64,000 nucleotides of DNA from Agriotes lineatus (taxonomy: Eukaryota > Arthropoda > Insecta > Coleoptera > Elateridae): contig CALNHX010003319.1 of the NCBI GenBank assembly GCA_940337035.1, positions 88,976-152,975 of the forward strand. Direction: 5' to 3'. This document shows, one piece after another, positions 34,415 to 45,259 of this stretch (position 1 is the stretch's first letter; each line of letters starts with the position of its first letter). Under the pieces are notes generated by a model. The model was not told where the DNA came from. It did no database searches and worked only from the letters and a program-made list of their open reading frames with translations. The translations under genes were made by a program, and so were the position numbers.

Positions 34415-35644
34415 ATGGTCAAGACCAAGAGCAAAAGAAACATGGGAGAAACCCCAGAGAGGAGCGAGGAGCAGGCGCAAGCAGCACAGACAAGTGGAAG
34501 CCTGCACAGCTCCGATGTAATCGCCGCGTCACTATTCCAATGTGGACAAAGGACGCCGCCCCTGAGCGAGAGCCCGGCACAACGACCGGCCAGCAGGGAA
34601 CCACTACCCCCTGGAACGCACTACCACTCGAACCTGGGAACAACAGCGGCTCAGCCCGCTCAAATTCTGGGTATCGAGAATGCCCAGTGGCGCCCAACAC
34701 ACCCCCAGGGAACGCCAACCGACTCAAGCACGGTGGCCTTTTCTGCCGAACAATTTCGAACTCTCCTGGCGACCATAGCAGCACCCAAAAAGGTCGACCC
34801 CGTCCCCGTTTTCAAGGGAGAAGATTTGGACGATCCCCAGGAGTTCCTGGACCATTGTGTCCGATACCAAGCGCAGGGAGGCTGCTCCAACGGAGAACTA
34901 CTCAAGGTAGCAACAGGCGTCCTACAGGGCAAAGCCAGTCAATGGTGGCGGCCCTACGCATCGTTACCATTGTCATGGACGGAGTTCGAGGAACGCTTCA
35001 GAAAAAAATTCGACAGCCCGGAAATCCGCGCTGCCCTGACCACCCAACGTTACGGCCAGAAGCAAGGAGCCCGGGAAAACGCCGAGATATTTCTCCTGCG
35101 AAAAATTCAATTGGTACGACGCCTGGAAGTACAGCAACCGATGCAGTCCTTGGTAGCCATCTTAGTGGAGCTGCTCAAACCAGCCATCCGGCCATACTTG
35201 AGGCTCGCCCCACCCATGAGCATGGATGAACTACTCGACAAAGTCGCCGCCATTGAAAAAGATTTGGAGGATCAAGCCCCACCCCCAGCCCGGGAAATCC
35301 GTCCCCGCGAGAACCCGAACCCCGCACTGCCCCGTTGTTATTACTGCCCGGGCTACCATTTCATTAGGGACTGCCCCAGCGCCGCCAACCAGAGACAACG
35401 CGCCCTAATGCACCCGCACGAGCTCCCAACAACCCACCGATCACCCGGACGGAACCGCCCCGCGACGAGACGTCGGGAAACGGAGGAAGGCCGGGGCGAG
35501 TCAACGCCGAGACCCAGCCCACGGCCCAGGCCAGTGCCACGCGCTAAGCGCCCCCCTTGGTCGGCCCCTGCCCCGTATTCTCGTGCGACTCGAGCCCGGA
35601 AAGCAGGAGGTTCACGCTCTAGTAGACTCGGCCGCCACACATAA
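34415..35644 (+). CDS. gag: Gag polyprotein of Ty3/gypsy element, 409 aa
   Basis: Structural protein that would form the particle and bind RNA. The first ATG after the primer site is at 34415 (MVKTKSKR); the frame opens further upstream only through a GTG at the LTR end. The middle matches the retrotransposon Gag family: FKGEDLDDPQEFLDHC, then GKASQWWRPY, then WTEFEERFRKKF. A zinc knuckle at about 308-320 reads CYYCPGYHFIRDC, i.e. CX2CX3HX4C, one residue shorter than the usual CX2CX4HX4C. The tail is rich in Arg and Pro. The frame is intact. Its end overlaps pol, which lies in the +1 frame. Confidence 0.9.
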   Translation: MVKTKSKRNMGETPERSEEQAQAAQTSGSLHSSDVIAASLFQCGQRTPPLSESPAQRPASREPLPPGTHYHSNLGTTAAQPAQILGIENAQWRPTHPQGTPTDSSTVAFSAEQFRTLLATIAAPKKVDPVPVFKGEDLDDPQEFLDHCVRYQAQGGCSNGELLKVATGVLQGKASQWWRPYASLPLSWTEFEERFRKKFDSPEIRAALTTQRYGQKQGARENAEIFLLRKIQLVRRLEVQQPMQSLVAILVELLKPAIRPYLRLAPPMSMDELLDKVAAIEKDLEDQAPPPAREIRPRENPNPALPRCYYCPGYHFIRDCPSAANQRQRALMHPHELPTTHRSPGRNRPATRRRETEEGRGESTPRPSPRPRPVPRAKRPPWSAPAPYSRATRARKAGGSRSSRLGRHT

Positions 35645-37484
35645 TTTCATCAACGCCCAATGGGTTCAAGGCGACGACATCAAACCATACCACCATTCGG
35701 AAGCTAAGATGGCCCAAGAGAATGCCACCATGAAGTTAAAAGGGGAAAGCCGGGTTCAGCTCAGTATCGAACTAGCGGCCTACACCACCCCCTGCATCGT
35801 GGCGGAGGATCTGCGTGAAGACCTCATCTTGGGACTACCCTGGCTGACCGAACAAGAAGCGACGTTTGATTTCACTCGCCGATGCATTCACCACGGTACC
35901 ACACAAAGGAGCACCACCTACTGCCTAGGCCCCGAGCAGACGCCCGCTCGACAACAAGAGCCCCTGCAGCTCACCAACCTCGGACCACACATGCCTAGCC
36001 AGTGGAAGGTGCGATTGGGTGCCGTACTGAATGAATTCCCAGACGTGTGGAGGACCACTGCACCTTCCACCCGTACTCTACAGCACGTCATCAGGACGAC
36101 CCACGACGCACCCATCAGGAGCCCCCAGTATCGCTATTCGGAGGACAAGAAACGAATAATTACCGAACAGATCGAGGAAATGTTAGCCAAGGGATTTATA
36201 GAGCCGAGCCACTCTCCGCACAACTCCCCCATCGTAGTGGTAACCAAGAAGGACTCCACGCCTAGGTTCTGCCTGGACTTTAGGCGCCTGAATGAAGCCA
36301 CCCGGGATGAACCTGCGGTACTCCCTCTAATACACGAGACCTTCAAGGATCTCGGTCCCGCCAGCATTTTCACGTCCCTCGACCTGAAGTCCGGGTATTG
36401 GCAGATTGCCCTCCACCCTGAGTCACGGGCGTACACCGCCTTCACCACTCCTGATGGAGCCGCGTATCAATTCCGCGTCATGCCCTTCGGTCTGAAAACA
36501 GCACCCATGACCTTTCAACGACTGATGGCCCGCGAAGTCCTGGTAGGATACCTGCATCGGTTTTGCTTGGTCTACCTGGATGACATAATCATTTACTCTA
36601 CGTCCTGGGCGGAGCACCTCAATCACTTGAGAAAGGTTCTCGAGCGCCTTCAGGAACGTGGGCTGATCTGCTCCGTAAACAAGTGCCGATTTGGGGAAGA
36701 TAGACTGCGCTACCTCGGACACACGGTCGGCCCAGACGGGAACGAACCCCAACCCGAGCACATAGAGCAGGTAATCAACACCATCGCCCCGACCAGCCGC
36801 AAGAAGCTCAGGCAGTTTCTTGGTCTATGCAATTGGCTCCGGGAATACGTCCCAAACTTTGCGGACTTAGCCGCTCCACTCACCGATCTATTGAGCCCCA
36901 AGAAAAAATGGGCCTGGACCGAAGAAGCTCAACACGCCCTGGAGGCTATTAAGGACGCCCTCCGCACCCCCCTTCACCTCGCCAGACCCGACGCCTCTAG
37001 ACCCTTCGTGCTGCAGACAGACGCCAGCCAATTAGGGATAGCGGCAGTGCTGTTCCAGGAACGCCCAGATGGCGGCCGACACATAGTCTCATACGCTAGT
37101 GCAAGATTCTCCCCCGCTGAGACCCGCTACCACTCCAACGAGCAGGAATGCTTAGCCGCAGTATGGGCAATAAAGAGATACCGACCCTACCTAGAGAGAC
37201 GAAAATTCACTCTCCGGACAGACAACAAGGCTCTCACCTGGTTCAACGCGCAAAAGGACCAGCGGGCCAAACTGACCCGATGGGCGCTATTCCTCCAGGA
37301 TTACACCTTCGACATCGAGCACTGCCCCGGAAAGGCCAATGAGCTCCCAGACGCCCTATCAAGGCAGCCCGCGGGAGAACACCCGGATACCCTCTGGGAT
37401 AACGCAGACCACCTCCTTTCCCCTCGGTGCCGCCACCAGCACCAGGCCCCCCGCCACCCTCGGCGCCCCCTCCCGCCCCGCTAA
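35583..37484 (+). CDS. pol: Pol polyprotein (protease, RT, RNase H), lacking integrase
   Basis: The pol frame is +1 relative to gag and overlaps it by at least 62 nt, so a +1 shift (or equivalent) is expected; no ATG is needed at 35583. Protease: active site VDSAATHNF at about 14-22 (DSA rather than the common DSG) and LILGLPWL. RT: catalytic YLDD at 331-334. RNase H: Asp 480, Glu 522, Asp 547 and Asp 590 (DALSR), all present. Directly after RNase H the frame runs into LTR sequence (SPRCRHQHQAP...) that is identical to part of the 5' LTR, and stops. The integrase zinc finger and DDE core are absent, so the last ~20 residues are a deletion fusion. The rest is uninterrupted. Confidence 0.9.
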   Translation: MRLEPGKQEVHALVDSAATHNFINAQWVQGDDIKPYHHSEAKMAQENATMKLKGESRVQLSIELAAYTTPCIVAEDLREDLILGLPWLTEQEATFDFTRRCIHHGTTQRSTTYCLGPEQTPARQQEPLQLTNLGPHMPSQWKVRLGAVLNEFPDVWRTTAPSTRTLQHVIRTTHDAPIRSPQYRYSEDKKRIITEQIEEMLAKGFIEPSHSPHNSPIVVVTKKDSTPRFCLDFRRLNEATRDEPAVLPLIHETFKDLGPASIFTSLDLKSGYWQIALHPESRAYTAFTTPDGAAYQFRVMPFGLKTAPMTFQRLMAREVLVGYLHRFCLVYLDDIIIYSTSWAEHLNHLRKVLERLQERGLICSVNKCRFGEDRLRYLGHTVGPDGNEPQPEHIEQVINTIAPTSRKKLRQFLGLCNWLREYVPNFADLAAPLTDLLSPKKKWAWTEEAQHALEAIKDALRTPLHLARPDASRPFVLQTDASQLGIAAVLFQERPDGGRHIVSYASARFSPAETRYHSNEQECLAAVWAIKRYRPYLERRKFTLRTDNKALTWFNAQKDQRAKLTRWALFLQDYTFDIEHCPGKANELPDALSRQPAGEHPDTLWDNADHLLSPRCRHQHQAPRHPRRPLPPR

Positions 37485-37576
37485 CGGGAGAGCCGTCCAG
37501 GCGTCCGATCGCCCTCTTTTGTATATAGGTGTAAATACTGAATAAAGAACATAAAAAGAACTTTGTAAATAAATTT

Positions 37577-37628
<52 letters not shown>

Positions 37629-37773
37629 TGCTCTCACTCTGAGGTCTGCCCCGCCTATCGGGGAAAGCACCATTGGCCGACTGAGTTACCAGGGCAAAAA
37701 CACCAGTCGCCGGAAGCCATTTTGCTTAATCCTCGCCCGCCCCCCAACGAGGCCACGGGACCGAGTCGTGTTA
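37422..37773 (+). repeat. 3' LTR, truncated to its last 352 bp
   Basis: Homologous to 34030-34351 from CCTCGGTGCCGCC to GTGTTA. It has a longer CT repeat (about 37578-37625) and about seven substitutions. The 5' 2.4 kb of the LTR is missing, including the 78-bp repeats. Confidence 0.9.
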
Positions 37774-38134
37774 AGTTTATTATAATAAATAAATTAATTT
37801 TAACTGTATTTCGATCGCTGTACTCGTTTTTCCACACCCTGTAATCTAGAAGACAAATTGAACTCGGTAGGGAACGAAGTTTCCGGGTACGAGATGTGGG
37901 GAGACGAAATATCCCGGGAACGAAATGTGAGGTACGAAATGTGGGGAACGAAATGTGGAGAACGAACTTTCCGTATCCCAAATGAAGGCTCCTCAGCAAA
38001 AAATCAAGTCGAGTATCTTGTATAACTAAAAAATAGCATATCAAATTTCTTTCTATAATATTGAACAATAAATTCTGCAACATTGCCGCAACCTAACCGA
38101 TATCGATTTCTTAATTTAAGAAAAATCCCCGTAG

Positions 38135-38302
38135 TTATACTCAATCAACGGGCACCCTGTGTACAAGAAAAATCCTGCACCAAAACTTCGTACCAGAAGC
38201 AGACAAGCAGATGCAGCAAAACTGGAGATAGACAACTGGAAAGCAATAGCTGGTGGCAAAAAACAGTGGAAGGCCATATCTGAAAAAGCCTTAGGCCTTT
38301 AG
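38135..38302 (+). pseudogene. Possible LINE C-terminal remnant
   Basis: One frame reads LRTRSRQADAAKLEIDNWKA, then KKQWKAISEKALGL, before a stop. This resembles the basic terminal stretch that ends some LINE ORF2 proteins. Evidence is weak. Confidence 0.3.
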
Positions 38303-38972
38303 GACCTGATGAGCTAATTATTTATATATTGCGCTTTGATGCAAAATCTACTGAAGGCAGGTGGTTTTGATAGTCGTAATTAAAATCTCTCGTGCGTTAA
38401 GCATTTTACAGGTTTTTATTGAAGCATTAAACTAAAAAAAATCAACATATCCCACTCGTAATGTAAATAACTATTACACAAATTGTAGAAAAAAGGAGTA
38501 CGGTAAATTGAGATTGAACTTATAACCTTTTCCTCTTTCTCTTCTCTTTTACGTTGTTTTATAATACAGTATTTAAACGAAAGCAGACTGACTGATCTCA
38601 TCTGCATCATTAAGTTTTTAAATAAAAGAATAAAATTTATAGAACAGACCCATATAAGAATCACAGAGTAATGAGAAATGATTCTCTTTCTAAATGTAAC
38701 CGTCCATATATTGTTACAATATTACAATAGGGAAGAAACTAGTACATGTTTAATCTACCCATTTTGGTAAATTTTTAAAACATTTCTCGCATTTGCTTTT
38801 AATAATTTGTAATTGCATAACGTTTCTAGAACCACTTCCTTTTTTAAAAAACAGACGGTTACTCTATACTTGCATAATCTTTGGAAACTATTTTTTTAAT
38901 GTCCATAATATAATGAATTTAAAAATTAAATAACTAATATAATATGGTCAAAATAAGTATATAGTTAAGATT

Positions 38973-39210
38973 TTTATTTGTTCCTCACTTGTAAACATCA
39001 ATTTATCAAGTCACTGTATTCACCTTGAAAATGTTTCTTAACTGGCTAGCCAGTTATATTTTACAAGCGTCCTCATAGATAAATGATAGCATGCAAAGCC
39101 AGAGTTGTCTTCCTTAGTATGTGTCATATTGATGAATTTAGTTGCTTGTCAGTTTGACATTTTGAATAAATGGTAAATTTCTAGTTATTTACAAGTGAGA
39201 AACAAATAAA
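38973..39210. repeat. MITE-like element with 23-bp inverted ends
   Basis: TTTATTTGTTCCTCACTTGT and following bases pair with the inverted copy at 39188-39210. An 18-bp perfect palindrome TAACTGGCTAGCCAGTTA lies inside near 39040. Confidence 0.65.
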
Positions 39211-39227
39211 ATATTCAACAAAACACA

Positions 39228-39325
39228 CCAGGTAACCATTTTTACTGGCTCAAGGATATGACAGGCTCGCCTAACGGCTCGCCAGTCATCCCAATCCTAT
39301 CGCCAGTAAAAACTATTTTACCTGG
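39228..39325. repeat. 98-bp hairpin MITE
   Basis: CCAGGTAACCATTTTTACTG at the left pairs with CAGTAAAAACTATTTTACCT at the right, with further pairing (GGATATGAC / GTCATCC) towards the loop. It lies 17 bp from the previous element. Confidence 0.75.
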
Positions 39326-39329
39326 CTTG

Positions 39330-42300
39330 TAATGTTAAATACTATAAACTGACTGATTTTGAAATTGTAAAAATATACAGATCATTTCTTCTAGAAATTA
39401 AAAGTGCCCGTTATTTTTAGTGACCTCTGGGGCATTTCTGTGGCTAAGGAAAGTTGTTTATGTAGTCAGCATTTCAAATTGCATATTTTTTATTAATAAC
39501 AAAAACAGAAATGACCCTATTTCGGTATGCACCAAATATATGCTTTTTTTAACTATTTACATTTCTCTAGCTTTTTTTAAATGTTACAGAAAAGTCTGCT
39601 TTAAACACTGTTTAGCTCTTTCAGTTTTTTCTTAAAACCAATAGTTTTGTGCAGAAAAATTAAATACATTATGGGTTGATAATTAACCTCTTAAAGCGGG
39701 CCTTCTATTGGTAGAAAAAATCTGCTAATTTTCAAATCAATAAAATTATAAAAATCTAATTTAATCTCATTTGAATGTCTGCGTAACTTATGTTTCTAAG
39801 ACTTTTTTGTTTATTATGATGAACTGAACACATTATCCAAATGTGGAGATTTCGTCCCCAATCACCCTGTATACGCTCGTACTTGTATTATTAAGATTTC
39901 ATTTATGGCAGCCCAAATTATAAATCTCTCCGTCGAAGTTCATTATAAATCTATTAAAATAGGATAAAACTTAAAAACATAGATAATCCAACATGCAGGA
40001 AATAAAATATAGATATGTAGAATGTAATCCTTTTTTCCGCCAACACAACATTATATTTAAATTTCTTGGAATTATATTCATAGCACTTAATTAGGAGCAA
40101 TTCAGAAAACTACAAATGCACTTGAAATATTTCCAATAAAAAGCTCATCCAATAAAGTCAAAAATTTCACGCAACTTCCTCACTTCAACTGAAACGAAAA
40201 CGACAAGGCTTCAAATTGGGGACTACCAGTATTTAAACTTATAATAAACGATAATCAATTACCCAGAAACTTTCTGCCAAAGTTCCTGTTGCAAGTAATA
40301 TTTATTTTTGGGACGAAGTGCTTAACTCTTTCGCAGTTAACAAACTGAAAGTAATTCAGCCAACAGTACGTTTTAATCCTAGAATAAGTCAAATTCTGCT
40401 TCCTTCGCCAGGCGTACCTACTGTATGTGTGTAAATTGCGCCCAATAGACTGACGATAAATGTCGTTTATCTAACTAATACATATAGTGACTGCAAACGT
40501 CTACGTGTGAAAACCATATCTCCGAAACTTTCCTCATTTTAAGAATTAATTTGGAACTTAAGGAAATCTTTATATATATATATATAAGCGAGCTTTTTCC
40601 AGCATTAATTTTGCCGGTTCTCGCATCCTACACGCCAGTGTGGTCGGTTTTGCCAATCGTTTTTGAATCACTAAAAGCCATAGTTACGGCGATGAAAGCA
40701 AAGGAAAACATTTTTGCACAACGACTCTTATTCCATTTCATCCCCTATAGTTCAACCGCTGTGTGTTATTTTGATTTTTTACTCGACGAGATGTTTCTAT
40801 TGTATGGACTAACTTCTATAAAAATTTCAAGTTTCTACGTTTTTTTGGAAGATGTCAGAACGTGAAAAGCTAACTTTTCTTAAGGCCGCCACATTAAATC
40901 CACCACATGGATGTCTCTCGTCAACCTTAGGTCCCATGGAATGCTTCTTCCAAATTTCAGATTTGTAAGTGATCTGGAAGTGCGAAAAAAGTCGGTCACC
41001 TTTTTTGCAACAGACACGATTGGATTTTATTGTGTTGATATCAATGGCTTTTTGTGGTTTTAATGAACTTCAATCGGCTCTAATTATATCAACCTTTGTA
41101 ATGTGCCCGGCTCATCTTTTTATTCTAACTTTATAATTAATTATGAAATGACTACAGGGTTAGGTCGATACATTCGAATTAAACTGCTACTCTGTTATTA
41201 TTAATTATTTAAAGTCTGGTTTCTCATTTATTTTTACGCACTCTGTATGCCCGCTATTTCAGTAATGGGATTTTACAAGTGTAATCTTTCTAACTGCCGG
41301 GAATGACATTAATTTCGAGATGGTTCCCTGGCCTTGACAGTACATAAACAGCTCTGAAATTTTATTTAAATCGTCGATGTCCATCAGTAAACGCTGTTGC
41401 TATGCAATAATAATTGAACGTAAATACACCTCGTCACAAAACAAAACACTTACCGGATGTGAAAAGCAAACCGACTCCACGAGCACATTCACAAAACGAC
41501 ACTTTTTAGATTGCAAATATGACCTTTAGATGGCTGCTACGATAATTCTACGGCTATTTGCACCGACCTGGAAGTCCCACGAAGTTCTGAATAGAATGTC
41601 GTTGCTGTGCTGCTGTTAGCTAGGCACAAATCTGCACTCCCACTTTAATGTCGGCTGCAACCTCGATAATCTTTTAGATCGCTTTCACTAAAACTGGGGG
41701 CCGTATTATAGGGCTCCGCTGCACTACACGTACACTGCTTGTTTATGCACTTCTACACGCAACTTATAAACTGGCTAGACCTCCGTCGAATCACATACCA
41801 AATACCATGGCTTACACTGGACCAAACTGATGTCTCGTATCTCCCTGCCAATGCAAACTTCCACAGATAACCCAGGACACACTCTCACAATAAAACACAA
41901 CTTCTAATCAACTTGGGTATTTAATAGAACATAAAAATCACTTATATTGGGAGAGCTTGGTAAAAACACAGCCAACTCTCTTGAAGAAACCATACCCATT
42001 TTTTGTTTACAGTTTTTGTTTTAGTTGCATGAAATGCCAAGCCTACTCTGATTTTAATTTGTTTATGAACAAAGACAAAGCTATTCTAAAGACATCATAT
42101 TATCAATTATTTACAGTTTGAACTTTAAATTATTACCTTTACTGGACATTCTTATGCTAAATATCTGTTTTGTTGGTTATGTTATAAATTACTAATAATT
42201 ATTATTTGAAATATAAGGCTACCAAAATGTGATCATAGCAATATATTGGAGATTGATGATACTTGGATGATCATAAAGTTAACGAACAAGGATTTCCGTT

Positions 42301-44690
42301 TTAGGGCCGGCTCTACAATGCAAGTGTAAAGTCCGGAATTATTATTATCCGGATAACTTATACCTCGATTTATTTCTAGTACAAAGCTAAAGGCGTATTA
42401 CAACCTCCGTGCAACAGAGTGGTTGCTCCGGCGTACGCTTGCAGTTCACATTAATTGACAGGTTGCGCAAAGGCGAGGATTTTGAAATTTGGCGGTAGTT
42501 TGTTGACTAGCAGCATTATCGACTTTTCAACACTTTTGTATGTCACGTAAGACTATATCGACAGTACGTTCATCTTTATCTGAATCGAAGACATTTAAAT
42601 TCAGTGAATCCATTTTGTTTAAACAAACTTCACACAATAAAACAATCAACACAAAGACCACTGCTCTGTACGACACGCGAAATGGAAATGTAAATTCAAC
42701 CCAACTACACTAATTATAAAACTGGAATGGTTTTTAAAGACAAGGGCTACATACTCCACTCTAATAAAATTTAGGAAGCGACGAGAAGTACCACGAATAT
42801 ATAGGTTATGTTTGCAAATAAAGCTGGAAAATGACAATGAAAAAGTGAGTAGTGGTCAACCAATAGAAACTAACTTTTTTCCGAGTATATCTGCCCGATT
42901 TATACCGAAAATAAAGTTATTCGGTGATGGTATAAAGCAATTTTCGAATGTTATTGTAAGTATAGCTTATTCTAGATATATACTTGCATTGTGAAACCGA
43001 TCGTTGCCAGAATATATAGATACAATAAAATCACCTTTTCCATGCCTTGGTTTGCTGTTAAAATGTTTTGAATGATAAATATTAGTTCATTTTTTGTTTA
43101 AATTGACAGTAATCTCTTGAGCTATGGCTTTGCAAAAAAACTATGTATATACATACCATTTCTTTGACAATTCCTACAAAACAGAAGGTGGTAGTTTCAA
43201 CTTGACTATTATTTTATTTCAAAAATAGAAAATGACTTAGTGGTGAATTGAATTTGGTCTTGAAATCGCAATTAAGAACAATCACCTTTTTGGAAATTGC
43301 TATTTGTAGTAGATGGGAAAGCTCCTTTCTTCATATATATGTTGTACTTTAGAATTAGGTCTATTTAAAAGCCTGTGTGTATAGTATGTTGCCTGTTTTT
43401 ATTTTGGTTCAGAGTATAGCAAGTCCTCGCTTACTAGAGGTTTTGAGCACTTCTTCCCTAGTCAAATCACTCTTTTTGGGCGTCCTTTCAAAGATCCTGA
43501 TCTATCAACCACTTATGCTTGCATAATAGCATTAAAAATCATCTCAAGTTATTAGGGATTTTTATTAACGTTGGTTACTTAATTGTTAAGGTAGTAGACG
43601 GATTTCATTTTTTAACGCCTATAGCGTCCAGCGAAAACTTGTTTTTACTTCCCTCGTCTGAAAGACGAAGAAAGTATTGTAATTATAAAAAAATCACCTT
43701 CCGAGATTTCTTCAGATCTTCACGTTTCAACGTCCCTAGATGACAAAAAAGAGGTTTTCTTAGTTCCGTCTGTTTGTCTGTCTGTCTGTATGTTGGCAGT
43801 ATAGCTCAAAAACTATTTGTTGGAGGAAGACGATATTTTGCATACGTATTATATATCTACCTCGCATGAAACCGGTACAATTTCATACAAATATGTACAG
43901 GATTAGCAAAAATAAAATTCATTTTGGGTTAATTTTAAAATAGAAGGAAGTAATAATTTTCATATAGGTCAGGTTTTACATTTGACGTAAATAAGACTCA
44001 ACCGATACAGGATAATGTCACAAAAGCGTAGTTGGCCTTATCGATGCAGATACGATCTCTACGTAGGGGTGAAGGTACGATCGCTGTGCAGATGAGGCGG
44101 GTTCAAACCCCAGCGGGTTACATTTTTTTTATTTCAAACTTAATTTGATTTTTAAAATTATTTAGTGTCACAATGTCGACGATGGAAGTTCTGGGTAAAA
44201 CCGTTTATAGATTTTTTTATAAAGAGATAACTTTAATTAATAATAATAGCCCATTACGATAAGCAATACTAATGTTATTATCATAACTTTCAACAAGCGC
44301 CTATTGCAGCTGCACTTCAGTTCCTGTAATTTTGCTGATCGGTTCCAGGGCGTAAGCATTTCATTCTCTTATTTGGTAGTATAATTCTAGCATATATTCA
44401 TATCATGCTACTGTAACAGCGCTTCGTGTCACAATTTAATCATTTTATTTTATAATTTCAGGAACGCGGTGTAGCTAATATGTATATATTAATAATAATC
44501 ATTTTATGGATTCCCTTTGATTTTAACCCACTTCGTGTACTTTTTATATACTAGTATTAGTATCTTAAATTATTGGTTGTTTTTTAATACGAGACCTGCG
44601 AAATGTTTCCATATTAATAATTTAACTTTCTGGGTTTATTTTAATTCTAACGAACCCCATGTAGCTCTTTACATTGATGAGGTCAAAATT
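39330..44690. other. No recognised gene
   Basis: The 104-codon frame at 40551-40865 has no recognisable domain and begins in an (AT)n run. The less AT-rich part 41340-41960 could hold a minus-strand non-coding exon (a possible donor GGTAAGT at about 41453), but nothing confirms it. Around 44085-44110 a box B-like GGGTTCAAACCCC hints at a tRNA-SINE fragment. Near 43640-43940 there is a distant relative of the 700-bp repeat family found at 46.9 and 56-58 kb. Confidence 0.5.
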
Positions 44691-44695
44691 GTATA

Positions 44696-44823
44696 CAGGT
44701 TGTTTGCAGGTACTAGGTACATACAGTAACTAGATGCAGAGACGGTTTGCTTGTCTGACAGCCTAACCGTCTCTGTATCTAGTTTCTAGTTACCGTGTGT
44801 ACCTACTGCCTGCAAACAATCTG
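44696..44823. repeat. Hairpin MITE 1 of a cluster of three
   Basis: An arm beginning CAGGTTGTTTGCAGG is inverted at the right end (CCTGCAAACAATCTG). The arms are about 58 bp long and about 85% identical, with a very short loop. Confidence 0.8.
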
Positions 44824-44828
44824 CATAA

Positions 44829-45036
44829 CAGCAATGAGATAACATGAACAAGAAAATAACACGTATTGCTTGAGTAAGAAAGAGATAAACACAGTAGCAA
44901 GTATTCGAGTAAGCTCGATGTTCATTTTAATTATGGCATATGTCAAATGAACATGCCTACTTAAATATTTTTTTCGTATGGCCATCTATTTCTTACTCGA
45001 GCATTCTATTTTGTTATTCATGTTATCTCATTGCTG
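44829..45036. repeat. Hairpin MITE 2 of a cluster of three
   Basis: CAGCAATGAGATAACATGAA at the left is inverted at the right (CATGTTATCTCATTGCTG). Arm similarity continues about 55 bp, through GAGTAAGAAAGAGAT. TA dinucleotides lie near both ends. Confidence 0.8.
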
Positions 45037-45064
45037 ATATACAACATTAAAAATGTCCATAAGC

Positions 45065-45250
45065 CGGCTGTGGAAATTCAAACGTATGAATGGTGGCATT
45101 GTAAGTCTATGCCAAATTCGAGATTATCAGATTAGGTTTTACGTCAGTTTTGACACAGACTGACGGAAAACCTAACCTGCTAACCTCGAATTTGACATAG
45201 ACTTACAGTGCCACCAACATATTATTCATACGTTTGAATTTCCACAGCCG
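45065..45250. repeat. Hairpin MITE 3 of a cluster of three
   Basis: Arms of about 85 bp beginning CGGCTGTGGAAATTCAAACG are inverted around a loop of about 15 bp. It is a full copy of the family seen partially at 9043-9150, 10435-10545, 14460-14528 and 47797-47881. Confidence 0.85.
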
Positions 45251-45259
45251 CCCCTTTCC

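Larger units (their letters stand above)
28821..37773 (+). mobile_element. Ty3/gypsy LTR retrotransposon, integrase-deleted, carrying a nested Transib
   Basis: Order: 5' LTR (28821-34351, including the Transib insertion), primer-binding site, gag, pol (protease, RT, RNase H), truncated 3' LTR (37422-37773). The 4-bp direct repeat AGTT flanks it at 28817-28820 and 37774-37777. The sequence just left of 28821 (GTTCTTATAAG) continues the host arm that resumes at 37774, which fixes both junctions. The shared 320 bp of the two LTRs differ by about seven substitutions plus a CT-repeat length change, so insertion was recent. One deletion after RNase H removed the integrase and the 5' part of the 3' LTR. 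It cannot integrate on its own. Confidence 0.85.
28276..37978. mobile_element. Inverted-repeat (hAT-like?) transposon, host of the nested insertions
   Basis: Arms of about 235 bp (28276-28510 and 37778-37978, with the right arm's inner end at about 28790-28820) are inverted copies. Each contains three to five tandem ACATTTCGTTCCCC units. The 8-bp direct repeat CAAATGAA flanks both ends (28268-28275 and 37979-37986). Without the retrotransposon inserted in its right arm the element would be only about 750 bp with a non-coding loop, so it is non-autonomous. The 8-bp duplication and subterminal repeats suit the hAT superfamily, but the ends ((AG)GGATWCGG) are not diagnostic. Confidence 0.75.

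Noticed and set aside
34183..35229. A 348-codon plus-strand frame overlapping gag
   Set aside because: It is the out-of-frame shadow of gag and has no motif, whereas the gag frame has a full set.
28276..37978. A Polinton/Maverick or other giant element (9.7 kb between inverted repeats)
   Set aside because: The interior is fully explained by later insertions with their own duplications; the original element is about 750 bp and the duplication is 8 bp, not 6.
40551..40865. 104-codon frame as a membrane protein gene
   Set aside because: Hydrophobic stretches arise from AT-rich codons; it starts in a TA repeat and shows no homology I recognise.
41340..41960. First exon of a minus-strand host gene
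   Set aside because: Only a GGTAAGT donor-like site and slightly higher GC support it; there is no open frame or partner exon.
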